From: Rhytidiadelphus loreus
Taxonomy: Eukaryota > Streptophyta > Bryopsida > Hypnales > Hylocomiaceae
Direction of reading: 5' to 3'
DNA: 64,000 nt
Assembly (NCBI GenBank): GCA_947034895.1
Contig: OX344765.1
Location: 22,077,001-22,141,000, forward strand
Part shown: one piece after another, positions 36,245 through 48,503 of the stretch
Layout: each line of letters opens with the position of its first letter
Numbering within the stretch: the first letter of the stretch is position 1
Notes under the pieces: model-generated
The model's database searches: none
What the model was told of the DNA's origin: nothing
The model's input: the letters and a program-made list of their open reading frames with translations, nothing else
Position numbers and translations under genes: made by a program

Positions 36245-37206
36245 CCCCTAAACGTCAGAGACTATGTTTTCACCAAAACTGCTTCAAAACTGCCCTTGCA
36301 TTTACAAGCACCAAATTTTAGATGAAAAACATTTGTAGACAAATGTAACCATAGTATCTTGTACTAAAATAGTTAGAGAAGATGTGGAAAAAATTTCAGA
36401 ATTTTCCACCATGTAGATTGAAAGATACTAACGTTTGAAGTGACAAAAGTCATTTTTTTGACCCTATGAAAATACGGGCAGCTGCACTTCACAAGGTCAC
36501 ATTTGTATGAAAAAATGTCCAAAATGGTGGTTGCTCTTTGGATTCATTCCTCAAGTCAAGTTGGATAATTGCTTGAAAAATTTCAGATCATTTGGAATTG
36601 TACAACATATAGGAAAAAAATAGTAAGTAGAAAGAAGTAGAGAATGATTAAAAATACTAATTAAATTGCTAACAATTTATTTAAAGAATTGAAAAATGCC
36701 AATCCCAATAGTGGTAATGTTGTAATAAACAATATACACCTAATATTTTTATTTTTTTCCAAAAATATTTAAAATTGAGTTAAATAAAGGACATCAAAGT
36801 TTATTTTAAAGTAGAGATTATTTTCATAACTACCCACAAACTAATCCACACTAAAATTCTTCATAACTTTCATTTCATTAATCAAAATGGAATAATTCAA
36901 AGCTTACCACATATATAAAAATCTAAAGAATCAATTTCAATTTTTATTTTTTTAAAAAGCGATTTTCAAAGAAGTTTCTTTTTTTGTGGCCGGACTATCT
37001 AGGTTGCCCGCTTAACACTGAAAATTACATATTATGGAATAACTTTTGAATCATGTAGTCAAAAGTTATGAAAATCATTGGGCCTTAAAGCTACCACTTG
37101 TCCCCATGCTGTGTAAAATTTTCAAAAAAAAAGAAAAGAAAATTTGTTTGTAGTGAGCTGCCCAAAATCACTATGTTTCCAAAAACGTTGTTTGGACGTT
37201 TAAGGG
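36245..37206. mobile_element. TTAA-type element with CCCC...GGG ends (962 bp)
   Basis: It begins CCCCTAAACGTC and ends GACGTTTAAGGG, inverted. TTAT (36241-36244) and TTAA (37207-37210) stand outside. It is the most complete copy of the repeat also present, truncated, at 4060-4640 and, split by an LTR, at 50640-50966 plus 55166-55790. It is non-coding. Confidence 0.65.
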
Positions 37207-37950
37207 TTAAATAGAAAATATGGCATAAAATTAATGATTTTACTACAAATATTAATTTTTTTTTTGTAAAACAACATAAAATTTCATAATAATACCTTTT
37301 TAAATTTTCATTGATTTTTTATAAACAACTTACAATCAACTAATATAAATAGTTCTAATACTCACCACCTAAAATAAAATCATCGTTACCAATTTTTTCA
37401 GCACTTATTTTTGTCTAGATATTTTTGTTTAATTTCCCCTGTATCCTCTATCAATAAACTAAATATTGTTGTTTACTTAGAACAGAACCTCACGGTCACT
37501 CTGTTCTTGTTTCTCAAGCTTGGAGTTAGAAAATGCTACACTAAAAAGGATATTTAGTGTTGGATTACATTTAGTGTACTTACCACCCCACTCCATACAA
37601 TAGTAAATATGAACTTTGCGGGAATTAGTGTAATATTAGACTTCAATGCGCCGCCTCTAGCTTCTCTTCCTTTCTGTCATCTCATTCCTTGGCCTTACCT
37701 TGAGTTCCGCCTTTCTTTGCCTCCTCGCACACACTTTCCTGATTTTGGCTCCTTATTCTTCCTCTTACTTTGTTCTCCTCTTCCTCCACTCTTCTCCTAT
37801 GATATCTAAGAGACAAATTTTTTTTCGTGTGTATGTGGTTTATACTCCGCCTTCCCGCTACCGTTTTGGTTTGAATCTCCCACTCCTTCTCTGCTTGCTC
37901 TCTCCCGCCCGCTTGTTGGATCCGCCTCTACTCGCTTCTTGTCGCCTCGC
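37207..37950. other. Intergenic stretch
   Basis: AT-rich to about 37600, then pyrimidine-rich and GC-richer to 37950. Short frames in the latter part are Leu/Ser/Pro-rich and reflect composition. No feature is supported. Confidence 0.4.
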
Positions 37951-38167
37951 CACTATAAGAAACTCACGTTTTAGGTGATGTTTTGTAATTTTTTATAACG
38001 GATTTTAGGTGACGTCCAATGCAACAAACCTATATTCTTATGTCAACAATACATTCAATATAACATCAATGTTGACATAAAAACAAGATTTTGTTGCAAT
38101 GGACATCACCTAAAATCCGTTTAAAAAAGTTACAAAACATCATCTAAAATGCGGGTTTCTTCTAGTG
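37951..38167. mobile_element. 217-bp CACTA-type hairpin MITE
   Basis: It begins CACTATAAGAAACTCACG and ends GGGTTTCTTCTAGTG. The two halves pair almost throughout (TTAGGTGATGTTTTGTAA against TTACAAAACATCATCTAA). The 3-bp duplication CGC is at 37948-37950 and 38168-38170. Confidence 0.9.
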
Positions 38168-38300
38168 CGCCCAGCCCCCTCAATCTTTTTCTTTGCAAAT
38201 TCATTTTTTTAATATGTTCTAACACTAAATGTAAACCTCTTCAGATTTCAGATTTACCATAGAGTATGCGCAGAAAAAGGATTTATGTATTACTGATTAC

Positions 38301-38456
38301 CCCCTATTTTAATGCTCTTTATCTCTCCTAGCTAATTTGGGGGCCTGTGATTGCAAAATAATATGAATTCAAAAATTGCAAATTTTATCATGCGTGGGAA
38401 ATAAAAAACATTTCAGGTTTTTCCTTCAAGGACGAGCGAGGGGTGAAGTTCACCCC
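38301..38456 (-). mobile_element. Truncated copy of the 228-bp GGGGTGAACTGACC MITE
   Basis: The reverse complement matches the left two thirds of the 38791-39018 element, ending at GGACGAGCGAGGGG plus TTCACCCC. The other terminus is missing. Its opposite orientation to the nearby full copy creates a large inverted repeat. Confidence 0.7.
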
Positions 38457-38790
38457 GACCTGCAGGATGACTGTGCCCGTGCAGTAAGTTACTGTAGAGT
38501 GGACCATGGCGACTTGGCGAGCAGAATGTGCGCAATTTCGAGGATCGGAAGCGAATCATGCAGGAATTATAAGCAGTATGGCCTTGCCCAGACATTTGTA
38601 GCACTTTGTAACACAAGGCCACAAGTGAGCTCCGGCGAGCTTCTAGAGTAGAAATGTTATGTCACTGTAATTTCTGTACAACATTTGGCAAGACGTGGCA
38701 TGAGCAGTGGGGCCCTTCCCTGCTCTAGATCGTTATTTCATCTTTTAATTTTCAATAAAAGTTGTGTTCACCCTTAACCCTTGAAAGTCC

Positions 38791-39018
38791 GGGGTGAACT
38801 GACCCCCTCACTCGTTCCTGAAGGAAAACCTTGACATTTTTTATTTCCCACGCATGATAAAATTTGCAAATTTTGAATTCATATTATTTTGCAATTAGAG
38901 GCCCAAAATTAGCTAGGAGAGATGAAGAGCATTCTGGGGGCACAGAATAAGGGGTCTTTTTTTTTACTTGCACCCCTTGTACTAACTTGAGGGACGAGCA
39001 AGAGGGTCAGTTCACCCC
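38791..39018 (+). mobile_element. 228-bp MITE, ends GGGGTGAACTGACC
   Basis: The terminal inverted repeats are about 27 bp (GGGGTGAACTGACCCCCTCA at the left; GAGGGTCAGTTCACCCC at the right). A second full copy lies at 49628-49854. The same terminal motif occurs alone near 39455-39482. The interior carries TTTATTTCCCACGCATGATA and a poly-T tract. It is non-coding. Confidence 0.75.
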
Positions 39019-40626
39019 AATTCCTTGAAAGGCCCTTTGGGTCCCTCTATATGACTTGTATTTAGCCTTATAATTCTTAAATTGTGGTTTAATATATGAA
39101 TTGGAATACATTGTTATCTACATACTATCATGACCATTAGTTAACTTTGTTTTGAACAATATTTTGTCAATGTTTTTATGATCAAGTAGCACTAAATTCA
39201 TAATATACTATATGGCCACAAAAGCCTTCCAGGCCCTTCAAGGGTTGCTCACACACTCTGATAGTGATAAAGAATTTTTATTTTTATTTTTTATTTTATT
39301 TCCTTGAATCTAAAGTCTAAACTGTGACAATAATAATATAATAATATCTCTCAATGTCATCATTGTGGGAGCCCAATGTACCTGCATCTTTTGAGCTCAT
39401 TGTAGTGTTGCTCAGGACAATCCTGCAAATAAAAAATTCCAGGGTTTGCCCTGGAGGGGCAATGAGAGGGTCAATTCACCCTGGCCGTTATATTATGTCA
39501 TAGGCCATTGTGCTAATAAATACTCCGTAATAAAAAGGTAACTGAACAATGAAATTGAATGATAGATTTAGCAGTTCTCTCCATATTCTAGATTTCCCAT
39601 AAGGAAAGTGATAGGATGAATGATACGTGAATAAAATTTTGCCATGTTTCAAATTGGTGGAAGAATAGTTTTAATTTAGCACTCAACAAGAACTTTACTT
39701 ATTGTCACTTACTTATAATAAAATTGTGTCTGTGGGCGAGGCTATCAATTGCCGTGATGAGAAACAGAGATACGGAGGTTGAGATCCAATTTTTTGAATT
39801 CGGTGGCACTTCAGTGTCTCCCCAGAAGTTGGTTAGACTATATTTCAAATGTGCACATATGATTGAATGCGTGCTGTTTGAATTTTGTAAGCGTCAAAGT
39901 TTACTTTTGAGTTGCTATAGCATGCTTATGCATTTTCCAATTTCCAGAGTACAAAAATTGAGTGACTTATAGCAATTATGAGAAGCAGTAGATGTCTTTT
40001 GCTTATTAGGTATTTGGCAAAGTTCATTCATTTTGCTTAATGTTGAGAGTGGGGACGGGAGCCAGGGAAGGGCCCCACTGCTCATGCCACGCAGGCCCCC
40101 CTTTAGCTCCAAGGGGGGTAATTAACGTCTCGCCAACATTTGGGGTCAACCTGGAATATGGCATGCCCAGTGTGGAACTGCACTGGCGCAATGGCGAGTG
40201 TTGCAGAATCCCTGGCTGGTTTCCTGTTGGAGCGGATTTCCTTCATGGAATAAGTTCGCAGTACAAAATTGTTGTATTGAAATACACTGGCGCAATGGCG
40301 ATGGCGGAATGTAGATGAAGATTTGAGGCATTCGGCTCGGCGAAATTAATTAAAGAAGGGTACGGTGAGAGTTCGTTATGTGGATTGTACAAACCCTGCT
40401 CGTGAGTCGAGTCCTCTTCCATATTCATTGAGCACATGCATCTCCTACCTTTGACGTACATGGAAGACTCTGTGTGGGGGCAGAAGGTTTTTTCAATTGC
40501 CCCTCTTGCGGCTACTGCCAACTATCATGATAGTTTCCTGTCTGTCGTTTACTTGCGGTTTGGATTGGTCATTTGGTCTTCGTTTCAGGCATTTCTGATG
40601 AGCGGAGCGGATGGGGGTCCATAACG
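39019..40626. other. Intergenic stretch with a 29-bp inverted partner of 38694-38725
   Basis: 40063-40091 is the exact inverse of part of 38694-38725 (core GGGCCCCACTGCTCATGCC). 39200-39430 is AT-rich. 40100-40620 is GC-richer and runs into the tandem repeat. Short frames here have no domains. Confidence 0.4.
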
Positions 40627-41155
40627 TCTCGCAATGGCTGCAACCCCACATGCACAGTACTGTAGAGGCCTAGAGATTCCACTCCCAAGTTAACTAGACC
40701 GAGGGCGAGAATAGGGAATTGAAGACGTTTTACGGACGCTCCACTGTAGCAGTGGCGGTGAACAGTACTGTAGAGATTCCACTCCCAAGTTAACTAGACC
40801 GAGGGCGAGAACAGGGAATTGAAGACGTTTAGCGGACGCACTACTGAAGCATTGGCGGTGAACAGTACTGTAGAGGCCTAGAAATTGCATTCCCAGCTTA
40901 GCTGGACCGTGAGCGAGAATAGGCAAGACGTTTTGCGGACGCTCCACTGTAGCAGTGGCGGTGAAAAGTACTGTAGAGATTCCACTCCCAGGGTAGCTGG
41001 ACCGAGGGCGAGAACAGGAAGACTCTTTGCGGACGCACACTGTAGAGTGGCGGTGAACAGAACTGTAGATAGAGATTCCACTCCCAGGGTAGCTGGACCG
41101 AGGGCGAGAACAAAGAAGACTTTTTGCGGACGCACTACTGTGGCAGTGGTGGTGT
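40627..41155 (+). repeat. Tandem ~100-bp repeat, about five copies (unit B)
   Basis: Same repeat as 12720-13050. GGACGC anchors lie near 40731, 40832, 40936, 41029 and 41125. Each unit has AGTGGCGGTGAACAGTACTG, GATTCCACTCCCA and GACCGAGGGCGAGAA. The 235-residue minus-strand open frame over it is repetitive and coincidental. Copy number differs from unit A (about three). Confidence 0.85.
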
Positions 41156-44100
41156 CGTCCTTTGCACGCCGAACTTTCCGAGAGCCCGAGAGAACCCTTT
41201 CCTTGTTCTCCGACGTTGCTACTCCACGCACTTGGACCGTGCATTCTTGAGGAACGCAGTGGTCGCTGCCCCCGCTGTCGAACACCGGATTCAGGCTCCC
41301 CTGTGAATTTATTTTGGTGGGTCGTGCTCGACCGAGTTGAAGTTTCCGCTCTCTTGGGCTTACCGACGAATTGAAGCTCTCTCCGAGTGGCATGCACGAG
41401 AGCAGCTTATATTGTGAGTTGTTGTTGCAGTATTTGTCCCAGGTTTCGTAGTCATCAAGCTCTAGGCACTAGGTCTTGTTTGTGTGGGAGTTCTAAGTTC
41501 GAGTTTCGGCTTTGGTGTGCGGAAGTGGTGGGCTCGATCTTGGATATTAATCTGTGGCGATATTCTCTCTTGCAGAGCCTTGAAGCCATTGAAGGAAAAA
41601 GAGCCTGCAAGCTCCGTGCGAACTCTGACCTGAAGGTACGAGTGGCTGCATGTGCATCTCTGTCGGTATGGTTGGGATTGAGATGTCTGTCTTGATCAAG
41701 TGGTTCTTGCTGAGATTGGAGTCTGCCTGACATTGGGTCAAGCAAGTTCTGATCGGTTGTTATGCAAGTGATTGATCTCCGTTGTCGTAATTAGTTGGGT
41801 AGATTCTTAGCCTGTTTGCGATTGAAGATTGCCTTGTCATGGGCGAGGTTAGTGATTTTGATGGAATGCACCACAACATCGGCTTGGGTTCTTCTAATTA
41901 TTGCTTTAGGGTGACAGAGCGTCATGTGAATCATTTTGCTCAGGGTCTAGACTAGCTTCGTCTCCTCGGCTGCTGTTACAGATCACGCCGCCTAGGTCTT
42001 CGTGGTTTGGAGAAGTGATTATGACCGACCTTCAGTTCCGTTCCCATCTTGCAGATCCGTGAAGCTATCAAGGGAATAAAGCCTTTTGTTGTGCAAATTC
42101 TCATATTTAATGTGTGTTACATACAATGTGCATCTTTCTTTGTATTGTGAGGAGTAAAGTATTTGTCTTTATTGTTCTTGGAATGGCTTGTGCCTAAAAT
42201 TGATTTAAGCTAGTTCATATCCCTTATTATGTTTCTCCATCTTTTGCAACTTGTCCATTGAGGTTGTTTTAATTAGTTGGGATTTTCCATGGATGTCTTT
42301 TTTTCAATTTGTTATTAAAGATAGCCTTGCCATAGCCAAGTGGTTTAGTTGTAAACCTTTGTAGACAAGGTTTTGTAGGTGGGGGGATTACTTTCTCTTT
42401 GATTGTAAGAGCAAAGGGCTATAGAGTGTTGTGCTTATCACATCTTTAGGATATAGATGAAGCTTGTGTGGTTGAAGTATTGTGGTTGATCTTTACTATT
42501 TGATTGGGGTGACATTCTAATGTGCAGAGTTGTGAAGGCATTGAGGGAATCAAGCAAGGCATTGTACATGTCTTGAAGTTTGGGATTCAGTTGCAACGTT
42601 GTTGGCATTTTGTGGATTCAACTTGTAGTCAATTAAAGTAAGTTCTAATTGCATTTGATATTTTGATGTGTTTCTATCTTTTGCAAATTGTCTATATGGG
42701 TTGTCTAACTTTATAGGTGTTCTCTTTCAATGTTGTTTAGTAGACTTTGTATGGAGTGCACGGGATTATGTGGTTTGTAATTATATATAAACATGTAAAT
42801 TGTAGTAATAAAATGCAACCAAGTCATTGCCATTAAAACTCTTTGTAATTATATCCTCGGCAGCCTAAATTGATAGGAATCTTAACATAGGTGGGTGACA
42901 TGGTTATGTAGGGTTTTTCTTGTTTTTTTTTGGAGTGCAAGGATGGTGTATTTGATGTTATATTTATATTTCACAAATTTATTAGTATTGCTAGATAATA
43001 TCTTTTTATATATATTATGAGGTAGACACACCAAATTGCAATACCTTCCAGTCTTTAACACCTAGAAATGGACCTTTAATGAACACTTCCATGACCTAAA
43101 AGGCTAAAACCTCAACTTTTCAAAAGCAACCAATGAAATTTTGAGACAATTTTTGCACCAAGGGTGTCCATTCAAGGTAAATATAGTGCTAAGTTTAGAC
43201 TATCTTATATTCTCAAGATAGAACTTTGAAATTTTGTAAAATATTTTTAGAGTGTTATAATTACGAAACCACTTGGTTTGCATTTTTCTTGAGTTTGCTA
43301 ATAATCTCATCAATTTTTTTAGGTCATTTGAACTTTGAGGTAGTGGGATGGAAAAAGAGTGTAGCTTGTAGGTGTTGTGACCTTAATCCATGTTATCGCA
43401 TTTGTATAGAGTTTGTTTAACCCCCAAAAGACCTTGCAAAATGGTGAAACATTATGCCTAATGTAATAGCCTTTTAAACTGTGTTCAAATATCAATCTTA
43501 TATTTTTAGAACATGATCATATAGATTTTCTATCTTTATAATAATATTCAATTTGTTTCATGTAAAATTATCATTGTTATAATTTATGTAGAAAAAAGAA
43601 AATAAGTTAGTAAACATAGGAAAATTTGTCCAATTAATTTTAAATTTTTTAGAAGGCACATATAGCAATGAAGATTGGTGTGAAGATTTATCAATTAATT
43701 ATTATTTTATATTTTATATCCAAGACACCCTTGCCAAAGACTATCAAGTTAAATGCTATCATCAAGTTAAATTTATTTTCTATTGCTATTGATTTCATTA
43801 GAAGTTTTGATTGGAAGACAAAAATTATTATTATTATTTTAATTAAATAATTAAATAAAATTTTATCAATTATAATATATATTAGAATAATTTGAAATTT
43901 TGTATTGCAAGCAAAGCTTACAATGAGAAACACAATTTTATAATAAAAATTTAAAATCTATTTTATAAATAGAAAGTATGAATGAAATACACATAATGTA
44001 GTCTATTTTGGATTCTATCATATAGAGTTTGCAATTGCAATATTTGTTTAGTGCTTGGGGTTTTTCAAAATTTCAGAATGCAGAAGAAACAAATTGGCCA

Positions 44101-44729
44101 AGCTTCATATTCTTAGTTTAAATCAAATACTCAAATATAGTTAGTATGTGTTTGTATCACTTTTCTTGATTACTAAGCTTTAATAGTATTACAAAGTCTA
44201 AGTAAGGAGTGCATTGCTAGGTTTTGTGGTATTGTAATCCATGTTTATAATAGAACTTTCCACTCAATTGCTTTGAAGTTATGGTTCTTCAATTTCTCCA
44301 AATTTCTATTGGTCTTTAATTTGTTTCTTCTTGATGGAAATAAAATCTCCACTCCAATATCTCCACTCTAATTGGTTTACCAATAGTTTAAAGACAATTT
44401 GGTGGAGGTCCTTGAAAATTTTGAGTTGTCAGTGGTTTAGGAAGTATTTTGAATTTGTAAGTGTCCTTTGAATTCTTGTAATGAGTATGGATCGGTTTGG
44501 CATGTAGCTTGGCAAAGGGAACCTCTTAGGACTTGGGTGAAGCAACCACAAAGTGTATGACCTATTATTTTTTCAATTTAACAAAAGATTTCCTTGTTGA
44601 AATCAGAATGCTTTGAGTCATATGTAGTGAAGCCTACTTTGAGTACTAGGCACATCAAAGGATTGAAGACTTGTCACGGCCAAGTTCTACCAGATGATCC
44701 GTTTGCCTCTAGAGATGTAGAGGAGGAAT
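41156..44729 (+). repeat. Duplicated upstream unit B (before RLK copy 3)
   Basis: Matches unit A (13050-14561 and 17545-19081) without the MITE and CACTA insertions, so it shows both empty sites. 41156-41700 is the GC-richer leader with possible splice borders (TTGCAGAG, AAGGTACG). 42500-44700 is AT-rich spacer shared with the region upstream of copy 2. No promoter element could be fixed. Confidence 0.75.
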
Positions 44730-47700
44730 ATGGATGGTAGACGACTATGCAAGGTTTATCTCTTGTGGGCCATGGCATGTACCAGTGTGCTGTCTGGATG
44801 TGTGTTGTGTCTTAACGAAGAAGGCCAGGTGTTATTCAAGTGGAAGCAAGATATTTTAGAGGATGTAGACAACATCTTGAGCAACTGGAATGCCTCAGAC
44901 AATACTCCTTGTTTGTGGAATGGTGTGAAATGCACCCAAGATTCCGTAACAACATTGGACTTCTCCCCTTTGCCTTTTTGCAAATTGGTTGGCGACATCC
45001 ATGCTCTCACTCCTTGTAAGTGGCTTTGTTATTTCAAATCATGTATTTGATTTTGAATTGGTGCTTTGAATAGGCAACATTGTAACTTTGATTTTGGATG
45101 AGATTAGCTTAATTGACACAGAGTGTGTTGGCATGCAGCAAAGTTTGTCAATCTTACAATCTTGCACTTGGGAAACACAAGTTTGAGCGGAAATTTCCCT
45201 GAAGACATTGTCAACTGCTCTAAATTGGTGTACCTGAACATGAGTTATACTCTCATTGGCGGGACATTTCCAAATGATTTTCCTAAACTCCAACATCTAC
45301 AAGTGCTCGACTTAACAGATTCGTACTTTGAGGGCACCCTAGAGAACAAATTTGACAAGCTCCAAGAACTACGAGTTTTGCGTCTTCCATTTAACTACTT
45401 CGAAGGCCAAATGCCAGATTCCATTCTTTCATTGACAAAGCTTGAGGAATTGGCTATATCAAATAACAATTGGAATGGTTCACTACCATTGGGCTTCTTC
45501 ACCATACCAAACCTGAAAGTTTTGTGGCTAGGCTCAGATTTAGACGTCATGGACATGGTGCCATGGCCGAATGTGAGCTTATGGGAGGGCTTGGAGGATC
45601 TTCGCCTACATGGCGTGAATTTCCCACCATCTCTTTTCCCGACAAGGCTATTGACGTTGACGAAGTTGAAGACTCTCGAACTTCAAAGGTGTCATATCAT
45701 GGGCCCTATTCCCTCTCTTAAAAATTTGATGCATTTGGAAGAACTCAATTTGGCCAACAATTCATTCAATGGTCACACTCCAGACTTGTGTGGAAGCATG
45801 CCAAACTTGATAGTACTATGGCTTTTTACAAATAAGCTAACAGGGCCACTTCCATCTTCTCTATTCAAATGCAAAAGGCTTTGGTCTCTTCTTGCTTTCG
45901 AAAATGGCTTGAGTGGAGACCTTGCAAGCCTAGCAAGTTTGAAGGGCAGCTTGACTTGGTTTGACATTGAAGCCAACAACTTTAGTGGAGAGATTCCGGC
46001 CAGTATAGGAAATTTGACGCTTCTCACACGCCTCACCTTGAATGGAAATAATTTTAGTGGACAAATTCCACCTACTTTGGGGAGCTTGTCGCTTATGACA
46101 TATCTTGATCTTGGTCAAAATCATTTAAGTGGACCGATTCCTCCTGAAATTGCCAACAAGACACACTTATCAACACTTTCTCTCCAACAAAACCAATTGT
46201 CTGGTGAAATCCCATATGATCTTGAGAAGAATACTTTGCTTCTATCAGTGGACTTGGGGCATAATCTTTTTGAAGGTCCTTTGCCTCCATATCTTTGCTG
46301 GAACAACAATGTGAGTTTGCAATATCTTGGAATATATCAATGCAAACTAACTCGTATGATTCCTGAGACATATGGCAATTGTACAAACTTGAACGTATTG
46401 CGATTAGATGGCAACCAGCTTGAGGGACCTATGCCACTAAGCTTGTGGGGAGGAGCCAATTTGGTGAGGATGCAATTGAGTGGGAACCGTTTGAACGGAA
46501 GTATAGACGTCGGCATTGGAAATGCAAAGTCTCTCTCCATCTTGTTTTTGCAAGACAATCAATTTTCGGGTCCCATTCCTTCAGAGATTGGACAAACCAG
46601 CTTGGTCAAGTTCCAAGCCAACTCCAATGGATTCAATGACACCCTCCCTTTTTTGCTTGGAAACTTGTCAAGCTTGACACAACTTGTATTGGGTGCCAAT
46701 TCGTTCCATGGTGCCATTCCTACCACCCTTGGAAATTGCTCTGAGCTTTTTCAATTGGACCTTTCTGGGAACCATCTAGATGGCACCATTCCTGACGAAC
46801 TAGCCCACCTCAATAAATTGAGTGTTTTAGATGTCTCAGAGAACAACCTCATAGGATCCATCCCTACAGGCTTGTTCAACTTGGTAAATTTGCAAGTGTT
46901 GAATGTAGCTTTTAACAACTTGTCGGGTGTCATCCCAATGGAGGGAAATGGAGCAAAGTTTGTGATAGTGAACTTCACTGGAAATCCATACTTGTGCTTG
47001 GAAGGCTCTTGTGGTTCCAATTCAACCACCCAAGACTTGGCATCCAAGGGAGATAAAAAAAAACCATGGATGGTGGGGGTGGGGGTGTTTGGTGTAGTGA
47101 CGTTTTTGTTGCTTATGGTATTAGTATTTGTTTTCAGAAGTTGCATTGGTCGTGCCTTCAAGAGGGATGTTTCGCACTTGCCTGAGGAGGAAAGTTCATG
47201 GACATTGACATCGTTTCACAATAAAGTATACCATGAAGATGAGGTCACGGCCTTGGAAGAAGAAAATCTGATCGGAGCTGGCGGTTCCGGTCAAGTGTAT
47301 AAGGTCACTCTAAGTGATGGTGAAATAGTAGCTGTAAAGAAACTTTGGAATGTGAAGAAAGAGGAGAGGCAATGTGATCACGGCTTTGGTACCAAGGTTC
47401 GAAAAGACCTTTGTTGGTTTCTATTGGTTGCAAAGGTACAAGTGTAGTTCTTTGCAAATGATGAGTCGTTCTTGCAAATTTAACTATGAATGTGTATGGG
47501 GTTTGGTTGCTTGGATGGGGTGTAGTTGAAGACAGTGGCCAACATCCGTCATCGGCACATCGTGAAACTTTTGTGTAGTTGTACCAAGGGTGATAACAAC
47601 CTTTTGGTGTACGAGTACATGCCCAACGGCAGCTTAGGAGATTTGTTGCATGGCCCCACGACAAATCCAATCCCATGGGAAATGCGCTACAAAATAGCTG

Positions 47701-48503
47701 TGGGGGCTGCTACGGTTCGTTACTATAGTCCATCCCTCATGCTCCTAAGTTAGAATTGTGACCACTCCATTTTTTATTCGACTAGATTTCTTAGGGTGAA
47801 TTATGTATTTGTGGCCTTGTAGGTGCTTGGAGAATAATTAATAAACTTTGCATTTTCTATATTTGAAGGGATTGGAGTATTTGCACCACGATTGCTCTCC
47901 TCAAATTCTCCACCGGGACGTGAAGTCCAACAACATTTTGGTGGACTTGGAGTATGAAGCACACTTGGCTGATTTTGGAATTGCAAGAATGGTGGATCCA
48001 GGAGTATCACTTGACTTGTCTTCAGTTGTCGGCTCTGTAGGCTACATCCCTCCAGGTGAAGAGTTAAATGCTTTCATCCGTCCATGGCTATGCTTGTAGT
48101 AGGTTGTGGAATTGGTCAATTCTCATTCTAAGCTATAATAGGTTGGCATGACTAGGATGTAACTGGGGTTGGGATGTTGGGTGCAGAATACTCATTTGGA
48201 ACGCGAGTGACAGAGAAAATTGATATCTACAGCTTTGGAGTTGTGTTGATGGAGTTGGTGACTGGAAAACGAGCTGCAAATCTATTGGAAGGTGTGGATG
48301 AAGCAAACTTAGTACAATGGGTTCATAACAAAGTATTAACACCAAAAGGATTGCGTGAGATCCTAGACTCCAAGTGTGGGATGAGTTCACAAAGTGAGAT
48401 GGTTGAAGTCCTACGAGTGGGGTTATTGTGCACCAATTACACACCTGCAAGTCGTCCCTCAATGCGTGAGGTGGTGAAAATGCTTACAAATATATCTACC
48501 TAG
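44730..48503 (+). CDS. LRR receptor-like kinase, copy 3 (full length; alpha-C Glu replaced by Lys)
   Basis: Exons 44730-45015, 45139-47396, 47526-47714, 47869-48055 and 48187-48503; all borders are GT/AG and the frame is open to TAG at 48501-48503, giving about 1078 residues, usual for class XI LRR-RLKs. The ATG at 44730 is the first in frame and starts a signal peptide, as in copy 2. Next come the LRR N-terminal cap ([12 protein letters not shown]...[17 protein letters not shown]), about two dozen LRRs, a membrane helix near 740-766 and a kinase. Gly loop GAGGSG is at 808-813, VAVKK lysine at 829, HRD at 926-928 and DFG at 946-948. Residue 848, the last codon of exon 2, is Lys (AAG at 47394-47396) where copies 1 and 2 have Glu. 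That position aligns with the alpha-C glutamate that pairs with the catalytic lysine, so kinase activity may be impaired. The LTGMIPE repeat reads LTRMIPE. Confidence 0.92.

Noticed and set aside
37609..37978. Two overlapping Leu/Pro/Ser-rich frames
   Set aside because: Pyrimidine-rich DNA running into a MITE; no domain and no splice support.
40690..41397. 235-residue minus-strand frame
   Set aside because: Repeats of the ~100-bp tandem array; the equivalent stretch in unit A is broken, so it is not maintained as protein.
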